5,929 bases of DNA from Eggerthellaceae bacterium UBA5906 (GCA_002431805.1 DJEE01000087.1:1343-7271); one strand, 5' to 3'; counted from the stretch's first letter, positions 1 through 5,857 are shown. Notes: generated by a model not told the origin, from the letters alone. A program made the numbers and translations.

Positions 1-260
1 TCGAGGGCCTGGTGCACATCTCCGAGATGGCTATGCGCCACATCGACACGCCTGCTCAGGTTGTCAAGCCTGGCGACATGGTGAAGGTCAAGGTCATGGA
101 GATCAACCCCGAGCGTCGTCGCATCAGCCTGTCCATGAAGGCTGCTGCTGCTGAGATGGGCTTCGAGATCCCCGTGGACGAGTCCATCCAGGTTGAAGAG
201 AAGCCGGCTAAGAAGCGCGAGAAGAAGGCTGACAAGCCTGCTGAGGCTAAGGCTGAATAA
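1..260 (+). CDS. rpsA: 30S ribosomal protein S1, C-terminal part (5' truncated by window edge)
   Basis: Only the last 85 codons are present; the reading frame is open from base 3 and enters the window mid-gene. The visible residues begin EGLVHISEMAMRHIDTPAQ and continue through VKPGDMVKVKVMEINPERRR and ISLSMK. This is the second half of an S1 (OB-fold) RNA-binding repeat: the GLVHISE strand, the G-D-x-V-x-V-K-V strand and the closing R-R-I-S-L-S-x-K strand. After it comes a Lys/Glu/Ala-rich low-complexity tail (EEKPAKKREKKADKPAEAKAE), common at the end of actinobacterial S1 proteins. S1 binds mRNA on the 30S subunit and helps initiation on weakly structured or leaderless messages. A single S1 repeat could belong to another S1-domain protein. 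The last-repeat-plus-charged-tail form and the coaE-uvrB neighbourhood make rpsA the best call. A strong terminator follows, so it is transcribed independently of coaE. Confidence 0.88.
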   Translation, partial: EGLVHISEMAMRHIDTPAQVVKPGDMVKVKVMEINPERRRISLSMKAAAAEMGFEIPVDESIQVEEKPAKKREKKADKPAEAKAE

Positions 261-306
261 GCTCAAAGCAGCTCACGTTTAGCTAACTAACGCGAAAGCG
301 TACACG

Positions 307-345
307 CAACGCCCCCGGTGAAAACCGGGGGCGTTGTTGTGTTCT
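307..345 (+). terminator. Rho-independent terminator of rpsA
   Basis: A perfect 13-bp stem pairs CAACGCCCCCGGT (307-319) with ACCGGGGGCGTTG (324-336) across a GAAA tetraloop and is followed by the T-rich run TTGTGTTCT. It starts about 46 bases after the rpsA stop. Read from the minus strand, the hairpin is followed by GTGTACGC rather than a T-run, so it is unlikely to end the convergent acyltransferase transcript efficiently. Confidence 0.9.
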
Positions 346-444
346 AAGGCGGGGTGGTTTGATCCATGCGTAATGCGCACTTTCTGGGGGTACCAGTCTG
401 TGCGTTCTCACGCGCACAGCTGCGGCGGGCTGCTTAACGGCGGA
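346..444. other. Convergent intergenic spacer between rpsA terminator and acyltransferase stop
   Basis: This spacer separates two convergent genes. It holds one weak inverted repeat, CTGTGCG (398-404) with CGCACAG (413-419), and a smaller CTGG/CCAG pair (384-387 with 393-396). Neither is followed by a T-run on the minus strand, so no convincing terminator for the acyltransferase is seen. No ORF of note is present. Confidence 0.5.
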
Positions 445-2691
445 CTACTTGTCTTCGGGCTTCTCGTTGAGGCCGTCGGCGATGCTTCCGGCTAAGGAAC
501 GCACAGCGGCTTCCTGTGCTTCCACGGCCTTATTCGTTGCCACCTCAACGGGCGTTTCAACCTGTGCAACCTCATCGTTGGCGTTGTGCTCGGGAAGCAG
601 GTCTGCAATGGCGTCATGCACTAGGTCAATGTAGGCTTGCGCGCCCTCTTCAGAAAGGTGCGTGCCGTCGCCGTCAAACCAATCGCCGTGCGGGGCGCTG
701 GCGCTGTACCAGTCTATAACCTGCACGTTGCTGTAGCGCTCGGCAGCGCGATCGAGTGCGGCGTTTGTTTCGGCCATCCATGTTTGCGGGCTGCGCGTAT
801 TCACGAAGAAGACGTGCTTGTCGGTCCCAACGTCTGCGAGCAAATTATCCAGTTGCTCGTCGGTTACCTGGCCGTTTGTACCTAAAGCGAACACGACCAC
901 GTCGCCAACAATGTTTTGCTGAGCGTAGGAATCGTATACGGTTTCGCCTACGGTAAGTTGGCGGTTTACGGCGGCGTCGATAGCGCCGTAGGGAAACGTT
1001 GCCGTGAAGTTCGGGATTGCGCGGACCGATACGGAGTCGCCGATCATCAGCACATCGAGCTTTGCCTTCTCGGCGGTACCGCCGTTGTCAGAGGGCACGC
1101 CGGCAATATGGGCGCTTTCGTCTTTCAGCAAATCGCCGCCCTCAAGCGCAGATGTGTTCGGCACGAAAATCAGCCCGCCAACGCATACAAGCGTAACCAC
1201 AGCTGCGGCAGCGGTGGGAATGGCGTGGCTGCGCAGCCAGTCGGCCAGGTATACCTCGCCGCAACGTACGCGCCCTACGAATGCGCCAATGGAGCCGTGG
1301 CGGATAGGATTCTCCACGAACTTGTACGAGAACGCCGCGCATGCGCAAATGACCACAAGCTCGATGATGTACATCCACCACGGCGTACCGGCAATGTTGC
1401 TGCGCGGGTTCATAAGCAGCAGCAGCGGGTAGTGCCATAGGTAGATGCCGTACGAGCGCAAGCCAATCCAAACCAGCGGTTTGGCGGAAAACACTTTGCC
1501 CAAAATACTTGAGGGGTGCACGATAACGGCGATGACTACCATGGTGATGATGGACGCCAGCAAAATGCCACCGCGGTACATGAAGGCCGAGGTGCCTTCG
1601 ATGCAAGCCATCATGGCAAGCAGGCCGATAAGAGCAATGCCGCCAAAAGCGTCAAGCGCAACGCGCACGTTGCGGTCAAGACGCACCTCGTTGGTGGCTC
1701 CTAGCTGGTTCGAAGGCCACACAAACGCCAGCCATGCGCCAATGAGCAGGCTGAACGCGCGCGTGTCGGTGCCATAGTACACGCGCGAGGGGTCGGCGTC
1801 GGGGTTGAACAGCAGCGCCATCTCAAGCGCAGAAGCTAACACCAGCACCAGCGTTGCATTGCGCATGTGGCTGCGTTTCACGCCTAGCTTGTGCGCGATG
1901 ATAAGAACAACAGGCCAGATAAGGTAGAACTGCTCTTCAATGGCAAGCGACCAGAAATGCGTGACGGGGCTGGGGGCGCCAAGTGCGTCGAAATACGACA
2001 CGTCGCGCAAGATGTACCACCAGTTGGTTACCCAACACAGCGCTGCCCACATGTCTTCGCGCAGCTTTGTAAGCAGGCTGTGGTCGAATATGGTGCACAG
2101 CGCGCCTACGCACAAGATAACGAACGCAATGGCGGGGAACAGGCGTTTTACGCGTCGCAGCCAGAACTGCGGCAGGTTGATGGTGCCGGTGTTGTCCCAT
2201 TCAATCAGCAGCAAGCTGGTAATAAGGTAGCCCGATAGCACGAAGAACACCGTAACGCCCAAAAGGCCGCCCGGCATCCAAGCCATGCCCATGTGGTAGG
2301 CGATAACCCCGAGCACTGCCAGTGCACGCAGCCCGTCAAGCGCGGGGATGTAGCGAGACTTTTTCTTTGGAGTTGCCGCTGTGGCGTTGTGACGCTTGGT
2401 ATTCGATGTGCCTGTTCTGGTTGCGTGGGAGCGTTGCGCGGTGTTGGCGGCAGAGGACGGACGAGAGGAGCCGGCATGCACGGTTTTGCTTGCTGCGCCG
2501 CGGCGAGCACCTTGTGGGCTGCGTGCATTCGTGACATGCGTGTGAGTTGCGGCGGAATCATTCGCGCTAACCCGGTGACGCGTGCCGGTGTTGCGCGCGC
2601 TATGAGCCTGCCCGTAGGGCTGTGAGGCCGTAGGGGCATAACGTGCATGGGTGCTGTTCCGATATTGCCCGTTGGCCGGCGATTCCGGCAT
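445..2691 (-). CDS. AT3-SGNH two-domain membrane O-acyltransferase (OatA/OafA type)
   Basis: The protein has 748 residues. Residues 1-112 are a Ser/Thr/Ala/Asn/Arg/His-rich low-complexity tail with 17 Arg/Lys but only two acidic residues (E3, D45), probably cytoplasmic and disordered. Residues 113-460 form an acyltransferase-3 membrane domain. It carries the LDGLRALAVLGVIAYH signature with the family R-x10-H motif (R122, H133), FFVLSGYLIT, and the hallmark HFWSLAIEEQFYLIWP. An extra hydrophobic segment (about 490-511) leads to an extracytoplasmic SGNH domain. That domain shows block I GDSV (S553), DAAVNRQ (573-579), GTNG (N606) and block V DGTHLS (D675, H678), so a full Ser-His-Asp triad is visible. 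An acidic Ala/Val-rich tail follows. In this family the membrane domain passes acyl groups across the membrane and the SGNH domain transfers them to a glycan such as the MurNAc 6-OH of peptidoglycan. The exact acceptor is not readable here. The ATG at 2691 is chosen for its upstream GGAGAAGGG; an extension to 2844 would overlap the coaE promoter and lacks family similarity. Confidence 0.88.
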   Translation of the reverse strand: MPESPANGQYRNSTHARYAPTASQPYGQAHSARNTGTRHRVSANDSAATHTHVTNARSPQGARRGAASKTVHAGSSRPSSAANTAQRSHATRTGTSNTKRHNATAATPKKKSRYIPALDGLRALAVLGVIAYHMGMAWMPGGLLGVTVFFVLSGYLITSLLLIEWDNTGTINLPQFWLRRVKRLFPAIAFVILCVGALCTIFDHSLLTKLREDMWAALCWVTNWWYILRDVSYFDALGAPSPVTHFWSLAIEEQFYLIWPVVLIIAHKLGVKRSHMRNATLVLVLASALEMALLFNPDADPSRVYYGTDTRAFSLLIGAWLAFVWPSNQLGATNEVRLDRNVRVALDAFGGIALIGLLAMMACIEGTSAFMYRGGILLASIITMVVIAVIVHPSSILGKVFSAKPLVWIGLRSYGIYLWHYPLLLLMNPRSNIAGTPWWMYIIELVVICACAAFSYKFVENPIRHGSIGAFVGRVRCGEVYLADWLRSHAIPTAAAAVVTLVCVGGLIFVPNTSALEGGDLLKDESAHIAGVPSDNGGTAEKAKLDVLMIGDSVSVRAIPNFTATFPYGAIDAAVNRQLTVGETVYDSYAQQNIVGDVVVFALGTNGQVTDEQLDNLLADVGTDKHVFFVNTRSPQTWMAETNAALDRAAERYSNVQVIDWYSASAPHGDWFDGDGTHLSEEGAQAYIDLVHDAIADLLPEHNANDEVAQVETPVEVATNKAVEAQEAAVRSLAGSIADGLNEKPEDK

Positions 2692-2698
2692 GTGCGTT

Positions 2699-2707
2699 CC
2701 CTTCTCC
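2699..2707 (-). promoter_or_regulatory. Ribosome binding site deciding the acyltransferase start
   Basis: The minus strand reads GGAGAAGGG, then 7 bases, then ATG at 2691. None of the in-frame starts further upstream has a comparable Shine-Dalgarno sequence. This supports the 748-residue protein over the longer open frame. Confidence 0.75.
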
Positions 2708-2742
2708 AACTGCTGCACTCCCGAATACGCAGCATGTTCACC

Positions 2743-2751
2743 AGTATAACA
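2743..2751 (-). promoter_or_regulatory. Candidate extended -10 promoter for the acyltransferase
   Basis: The minus strand reads TGTTATACT, a TGn extended -10 followed by TATACT (5 of 6 matches to TATAAT). No good -35 lies at 16-18 bp spacing, which is tolerated by extended -10 promoters. Transcription would begin near 2736, giving a leader of about 45 bases before the ATG. Confidence 0.45.
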
Positions 2752-2794
2752 GTGCCGCCTACCGCGCCTGTTGGTAAATGGTTGCTTGTATCGC

Positions 2795-2823
2795 CTGTTT
2801 AGGTGGGTGAATGCGTGTATCAT
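2795..2823 (+). promoter_or_regulatory. Candidate promoter for coaE
   Basis: TATCAT (2818-2823) is a reasonable -10 element, with a poor -35 (CTGTTT, 2795-2800) at 17 bp spacing. A promoter is expected here: the upstream gene is on the other strand and rpsA has its own terminator. The exact elements are uncertain. Confidence 0.3.
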
Positions 2824-2842
2824 GAAAGCGTATGACGTACGC

Positions 2843-2850
2843 AAAGGAGG
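2843..2850 (+). promoter_or_regulatory. Strong ribosome binding site of coaE
   Basis: AAAGGAGG is a near-perfect Shine-Dalgarno sequence. It lies 5 bases before ATG 2856 and 11 bases before ATG 2862. It places the start after the 2832 ATG, which has no such site. Confidence 0.85.
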
Positions 2851-2855
2851 CAGGT

Positions 2856-3464
2856 ATGGGCATGAAGAAGCTGTTCGTTATCGGCGGCATGGGTTCCGGC
2901 AAGTCAACGTGCCGTAAAGTGCTGGCCGACCAAGGCATTCCTTTTATCGATTTGGACAAAGTCGGCCATGACGTTTTGGAATGGGACACCGTAAAAGATG
3001 ACTTGGTAGAGGCGTTTGGCGCAGACATTTTGGGGCCTGACGGCAAAGTAGTGCGCGCAAAGGTTGCGGCGAAAGCGTTTACCACGCCCGCTGAAACGCG
3101 CAAGTTAAACCGCATTTCCATGCCGCGCATCGAAGAGTCGTTCACCGATCAGCTTGACGAGCTGGAGCGTCAGGGCAACAAGGCCGTGGTGGTGGAGTAC
3201 TCGGTGTTCAAGAACCGCCAAACCTCTATGGCAAACGGCGCTGATGTGGTTATCGCCGTGCTGGCTCCGCTTGACGCGCGCATTGAGCGTGCGGTGAAAG
3301 CTGGCTGGGATGAAACCGATGTGCGCAACCGCATTGCGCGTCAGATTAGCGACGCAGAGCGCATCGAGCAGGCGGACGTTGTGTTCAACAACGACGGCAC
3401 GCCCGAGCAGTTGCGTGAAAAGGTAATCGCCTGGTGGACTGAGTATTCTAAAACTTTGGACTAA
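2856..3464 (+). CDS. coaE: Dephospho-CoA kinase (divergent)
   Basis: This cytosolic enzyme phosphorylates the 3'-OH of the dephospho-CoA ribose using ATP, the last step of coenzyme A synthesis. The 202-residue product has the usual family length. It shows a P-loop GGMGSGKS (residues 10-17), the DxD motif in FIDLDKVGH (D32, D34; the second aligns with the proposed catalytic Asp of characterised enzymes), the lid helix region NRIARQISDAERIEQAD, and the closing VVFNNDGT strand. Two family landmarks are altered. The usual D/V-x-PLLFE segment reads VEYSVFKN (122-129 region), and the HPxI motif reads SMPRI. The identification still rests on overall alignment, length and position before uvrB. ATG 2856 is preferred for SD spacing; 2862 (MKKLFV) is possible. 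The gene is expressed as a single unit between its own promoter region and a terminator. Confidence 0.9.
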   Translation: MGMKKLFVIGGMGSGKSTCRKVLADQGIPFIDLDKVGHDVLEWDTVKDDLVEAFGADILGPDGKVVRAKVAAKAFTTPAETRKLNRISMPRIEESFTDQLDELERQGNKAVVVEYSVFKNRQTSMANGADVVIAVLAPLDARIERAVKAGWDETDVRNRIARQISDAERIEQADVVFNNDGTPEQLREKVIAWWTEYSKTLD

Positions 3465-3471
3465 CGCAAAT

Positions 3472-3500
3472 GGGGCTGCTTTTGGGCAGCCCTTCTTTAT
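3472..3500 (+). terminator. Rho-independent terminator of coaE
   Basis: GGGCTGC (3473-3479) pairs perfectly with GCAGCCC (3486-3492) around a TTTTGG loop and is followed by TTCTTTAT. It lies 8 bases after the coaE stop and separates coaE from uvrB transcriptionally. Confidence 0.85.
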
Positions 3501-3510
3501 GCAGTATAAA
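3482..3510 (+). promoter_or_regulatory. Candidate uvrB promoter P1, overlapping the coaE terminator
   Basis: TATAAA (3505-3510, 5 of 6 matches to the -10 consensus) has TTGGGC (3482-3487) exactly 17 bp upstream. The -35 lies inside the terminator stem. The predicted start near 3517 falls in the small palindrome at 3513-3524. Confidence 0.4.
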
Positions 3511-3512
3511 AC

Positions 3513-3524
3513 GTACACTTGTAC
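3513..3524. promoter_or_regulatory. Candidate operator palindrome GTACA-CT-TGTAC
   Basis: Five-base arms, GTACA and TGTAC, flank two bases just downstream of the P1 -10 element, a natural repressor position. Written as GTAC-N4-GTAC, it differs by one symmetric base per arm from the Gram-positive LexA consensus GAAC-N4-GTTC. uvrB is a classic SOS gene, so a LexA-like site is conceivable. A 12-bp palindrome alone is weak evidence. Confidence 0.25.
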
Positions 3525-3547
3525 TAGTTTTGATTACGTGTTAGACT
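3519..3547 (+). promoter_or_regulatory. Alternative uvrB promoter P2
   Basis: TTGTAC (3519-3524) and TAGACT (3542-3547) are separated by 17 bp, a correct spacing with moderate hexamers (3 of 6 and 4 of 6 matches). This is weaker on sequence than P1. Confidence 0.25.
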
Positions 3548-3572
3548 GCTAATCCTACGAAGCATTAGGGTT

Positions 3573-3577
3573 AGGGG
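3573..3577 (+). promoter_or_regulatory. Possible ribosome binding site of the leader ORF
   Basis: AGGGG lies 6 bases before ATG 3584 and is a moderate Shine-Dalgarno match. It sits inside a G-rich run (3568-3582). Confidence 0.35.
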
Positions 3578-3583
3578 TTTGGT

Positions 3584-3609
3584 ATGTCTAGCCATCTCAA
3601 GAATATTGA
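3584..3609 (+). repeat. Direct repeat, upstream copy of the uvrB start region
   Basis: ATGTCTAGCCATCTCAAGAA followed by TATTGA. It matches bases 3702-3727 in 24 of 26 positions, including 20 identical bases in a row. The spacing from copy to copy is 118 bp, not a multiple of three, so the copies are in different reading frames. Confidence 0.95.
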
Positions 3610-3709
3610 ACAGTCCAGTGGACTGTTCAAGCCCGAGTACGGCGAAGCCGAGCACAGGGCCTTTGCGTGTATTCGGTTGGCTTGCAAAGGTGGGCTGCAG
3701 CATGTCTAG
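3584..3709 (+). CDS. Possible 41-residue leader peptide overlapping the uvrB start
   Basis: The ORF opens with MSSHLKNIE, the same nine residues that open uvrB at its best start. It continues [16 protein letters not shown] and ends with a two-cysteine segment (C29, C34) at TAG 3707-3709. That stop overlaps the uvrB start by 8 bases in another frame, a geometry typical of translational coupling. It has a moderate SD (AGGGG). I recognise no family for it. The shared nine codons differ only by AAT/AAC and ATT/ATC, both synonymous, which would fit selection on the peptide, although two differences prove little. The alternative is that the ORF is an accident of a small repeat insertion that copied the uvrB start. 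Translation through it would open the hairpin that hides the uvrB SD. Confidence 0.35.
   Translation: MSSHLKNIEQSSGLFKPEYGEAEHRAFACIRLACKGGLQHV
3606..3630. repeat. Perfect 25-bp palindrome (12+1+12) in the uvrB leader
   Basis: The arm TTGAACAGTCCA (3606-3617) is perfectly mirrored by TGGACTGTTCAA (3619-3630) around a single G. As DNA it could be a repressor site; as RNA it folds into an 11-bp stem with an AGT loop. No T-run follows, so it is not an intrinsic terminator. It starts at the point where the two direct-repeat copies diverge, which would suit the end of an inserted element. Confidence 0.9.
3631..3660 (+). other. Nested small hairpin in the uvrB leader
   Basis: CGGC-GAA-GCCG (3640-3650) forms a short stem-loop enclosed by GCCC (3631-3634) and GGGC (3657-3660). 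Individually weak, but it lies directly between two stronger inverted repeats and suggests a consistently structured leader RNA. Confidence 0.35.
3660..3690 (+). promoter_or_regulatory. Inverted repeat able to hide the uvrB ribosome binding site
   Basis: CCTTTGC (3660-3666) pairs perfectly with GCAAAGG (3684-3690), extendable by G-U pairs at each end, with a loop of about 17 bases. The right arm covers most of the AAAGG core of the uvrB Shine-Dalgarno sequence. A ribosome translating the leader ORF would disrupt the stem, providing a plausible coupling mechanism. Confidence 0.45.
3686..3694 (+). promoter_or_regulatory. Ribosome binding site of uvrB
   Basis: AAAGGTGGG lies 7 bases before ATG 3702. 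It is a good match with one interruption relative to AAGGAGG and supports 3702 as the start. A second site, GAGGG (3726-3730), lies 7 bases before ATG 3738, so that codon remains an alternative start. Confidence 0.6.
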
Positions 3710-3727
3710 CCATCTCAAGAACATCGA
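3702..3727 (+). repeat. Direct repeat, downstream copy (uvrB codons 1-9)
   Basis: This is the second copy of the repeat described at 3584-3609. Bases beyond 3727 do not resemble those beyond 3609, so only this short segment, not the whole 118-bp unit, is duplicated. Confidence 0.95.
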
Positions 3728-5855
3728 GGGTGTGGAAATGGAGGGCAAGCTGCCTGAGGTGCGGCTTGCGAACACTCCTTTTCGCGTGGTAAGCCCATAT
3801 GAACCGTCGGGCGATCAGCCGCAAGCAATCAAGCAGTTGGCGCAGGGCGTGGAGGACGGCTTGCGCTACCAAACGTTGCTCGGCGTAACGGGGTCGGGCA
3901 AAACCTTCACCATGGCAAAAACCATAGAGGCTGTTCAGAAGCCCACGCTTGTTATGGCCCCGAACAAAACGCTTGCGGCGCAGTTAGCTAACGAGCTTAA
4001 GGAGTTCTTCCCCGACAACGCCGTCGTGTATTTCGTTTCATACTACGATTATTATCAGCCCGAGGCGTACGTTCCCTCATCGGATACGTTCATCGAAAAG
4101 GACGCTTCCATTAACGAAGAAGTCGAGAAGCTGCGCCATGCGGCAACAAGCGCGTTGCTCTCAAGGCGCGACGTCATTGTGGTGGCATCCGTGAGCTGCA
4201 TATACGGCATTGGCAGCCCTATGGATTACGCGGGAATGGCCGTGTTTTTGGACAAGCAAAAGGAAATGGACCGCGACCAGGTAATCCACGACCTTATTGA
4301 CATTCAGTACGACCGAAACGATTACGAGCTGAAGCGCGGCACGTTCCGCGTGCGCGGCGATAACTTAGATGTGTTTCCGCCCTATGCCGACAATCCTATT
4401 CGCGTGGAGTTTTGGGGCGACGAAATTGAGGAAATCGCTGAAATAGACAACGTAACAGGCGAGGTGTTGCAAAGCTTCGAAGCGTTGCCGATATGGCCGG
4501 CGTCCCATTACGTGACTGCGCGTCCGAAAATGGAGCACGCCATTAAAACCATTCAAGACGAGCTGCGCGAGCGCTTGCAGCAGTTCAAGGAAGAAGGCAA
4601 GCTGCTTGAAGCGCAGCGTTTGGAAATGCGCGTGAATTACGATCTTGAGATGCTGGAAACCATGGGGTTTTGCAGCGGTATTGAGAATTATTCGCGCCAT
4701 TTGGATGGCCGTGAGCCGGGCGAGCCGCCCTATACGCTTATCGACTATTTCCCGAAAGATTTCTTGTGCATCATCGACGAGAGCCATGTGACCGTGCCGC
4801 AGATTCGCGGTATGCATGAAGGCGACCGTAGCCGCAAGATTACGTTAACTGAGCACGGCTTTCGCTTGCCAAGCTGCTTGGACAACCGCCCGCTTCGATT
4901 CGACGAGTTTGAAGAGCGCATCCCTCAGTTTATATACGTGTCGGCAACGCCGGGTGATTATGAGCTGAAGGTAAGCCAGCAGCAGGTTGAGCAAATCATT
5001 CGCCCCACAGGCTTGCTTGACCCGGAAATCATTGTGCGTGGCAGTGCAAGCCAGATTGACGACATCATCGACGAGGCAAAGGAGCGTGCGGAAAGAAACG
5101 AGCGTGTGCTTATCACCACGCTTACGAAAAAGATGGCTGAGGACCTCACGGACCACTTGCTTGACCGAGGCATACGTGCGCGGTATATGCACAGCGATAT
5201 CGGCACACTTGAACGCGTTGATATTCTGCGCGATTTGCGCCTGGGAAAGTTTGACGTGCTGGTGGGCATCAACCTGCTGCGTGAGGGCTTGGACTTGCCT
5301 GAGGTAACGCTTGTGGCAATTTTAGACGCCGATAAGGAAGGCTTCTTGCGTAATCAGCGCAGCCTTATCCAGACCATTGGCCGTGCTGCTCGTAACGCAA
5401 AAGGGCAGGTTATCATGTACGCCGATAAGACAACGGACTCTATGGATTTGGCCATCACTGAAACGCGTCGCCGCCGCAGCATCCAAATGGCGTACAACAA
5501 AGAGCACGGCATTACGCCGAAAACCGTCACAAAGGCCGTTACCGACATTATGGGCTATGTGCGTGGCGAGATGGGCGACGTGTCGTCGGAACAGGTAAAC
5601 AAACAGCTTGCCGAGCTGTCGCGCGAAGAAGTGCTACGCGTGATTTCCAGCATGGAAGACGAAATGGCAGAAGCATCGCGCAACATGGACTTCGAAGAAG
5701 CCGCTCGCCTGCGCGACGAGATTGTTCGGCTGCGTGCTAGCGCGGAAGGCGAAAGCGAAGCAGATGTGCTGAAGGACCTGAAGAAAACTGCGCGCAAAGG
5801 CAGCGCGTTTGGTAATCGCAAAAACGCTGCCTATGGTAGTGCGCGCAGATCTTAG
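3702..5855 (+). CDS. uvrB: Excinuclease ABC subunit B (UvrB)
   Basis: UvrB is the damage-verifying helicase-like subunit of bacterial nucleotide excision repair. UvrA loads it on DNA, and it then recruits UvrC for incision. The 717-residue product is complete. It shows PSGDQPQAI (35-43), Walker A GVTGSGKT (61-68, K67), the NKTLAAQL motif, the strand-inserting beta-hairpin [25 protein letters not shown] segment (114-134), the UvrA-interacting domain (about 180-275), Walker B IDESH (358-362), SATP (414-417), motif [14 protein letters not shown], motif [11 protein letters not shown] (557-565), and a C-terminal UVR coiled-coil motif (about 642-678) for UvrC. All catalytic motifs are intact. Family similarity begins near residue 20, so residues 1-12 ([12 protein letters not shown]) may be a dispensable extension and ATG 3738 could be used instead (705 residues). 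Its leader carries the duplicated start, palindromes and overlapping small ORF described separately. No terminator is visible; a convergent gene ends two bases later. Confidence 0.97.
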   Translation: MSSHLKNIEGVEMEGKLPEVRLANTPFRVVSPYEPSGDQPQAIKQLAQGVEDGLRYQTLLGVTGSGKTFTMAKTIEAVQKPTLVMAPNKTLAAQLANELKEFFPDNAVVYFVSYYDYYQPEAYVPSSDTFIEKDASINEEVEKLRHAATSALLSRRDVIVVASVSCIYGIGSPMDYAGMAVFLDKQKEMDRDQVIHDLIDIQYDRNDYELKRGTFRVRGDNLDVFPPYADNPIRVEFWGDEIEEIAEIDNVTGEVLQSFEALPIWPASHYVTARPKMEHAIKTIQDELRERLQQFKEEGKLLEAQRLEMRVNYDLEMLETMGFCSGIENYSRHLDGREPGEPPYTLIDYFPKDFLCIIDESHVTVPQIRGMHEGDRSRKITLTEHGFRLPSCLDNRPLRFDEFEERIPQFIYVSATPGDYELKVSQQQVEQIIRPTGLLDPEIIVRGSASQIDDIIDEAKERAERNERVLITTLTKKMAEDLTDHLLDRGIRARYMHSDIGTLERVDILRDLRLGKFDVLVGINLLREGLDLPEVTLVAILDADKEGFLRNQRSLIQTIGRAARNAKGQVIMYADKTTDSMDLAITETRRRRSIQMAYNKEHGITPKTVTKAVTDIMGYVRGEMGDVSSEQVNKQLAELSREEVLRVISSMEDEMAEASRNMDFEEAARLRDEIVRLRASAEGESEADVLKDLKKTARKGSAFGNRKNAAYGSARRS

Positions 5856-5857
5856 GC

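Noticed and set aside
290..301. ACGC-GAAA-GCGT mini-hairpin before the rpsA terminator
   Set aside because: A stem of only four bases is too short to assign a role beside the 13-bp terminator stem.
916..1440. Plus-strand open frame of 174 codons, and several similar frames inside the acyltransferase
   Set aside because: These frames lie antisense to or out of frame with a gene whose motifs are clear. Their translations show no recognisable domain and biased composition typical of shadow frames in GC-rich DNA.
2692..2844. Extension of the acyltransferase to 2844 (799 residues)
   Set aside because: It would overlap the coaE promoter and ribosome binding site, and it has no SD of its own, whereas ATG 2691 follows GGAGAAGGG.
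2832..2855. Upstream ATG for coaE at 2832
   Set aside because: The strong AAAGGAGG (2843-2850) lies downstream of it and is placed for ATG 2856; the added residues precede the normal CoaE N-terminus.
3606..3630. The palindrome as a second coaE terminator
   Set aside because: No T-run follows on either strand, and a good terminator already exists at 3472-3500.
3579..3701. Extension of uvrB upstream to a TTG at 3579 (758 residues)
   Set aside because: The extra 41 residues have no UvrB character, the TTG has no proper Shine-Dalgarno, and the segment contains the palindromes and the duplicated start. ATG 3702 with AAAGGTGGG is better.
4365..5272. Minus-strand open frames opposite uvrB
   Set aside because: The plus strand encodes intact UvrB motifs throughout; the antisense frames have no family features or ribosome binding sites.
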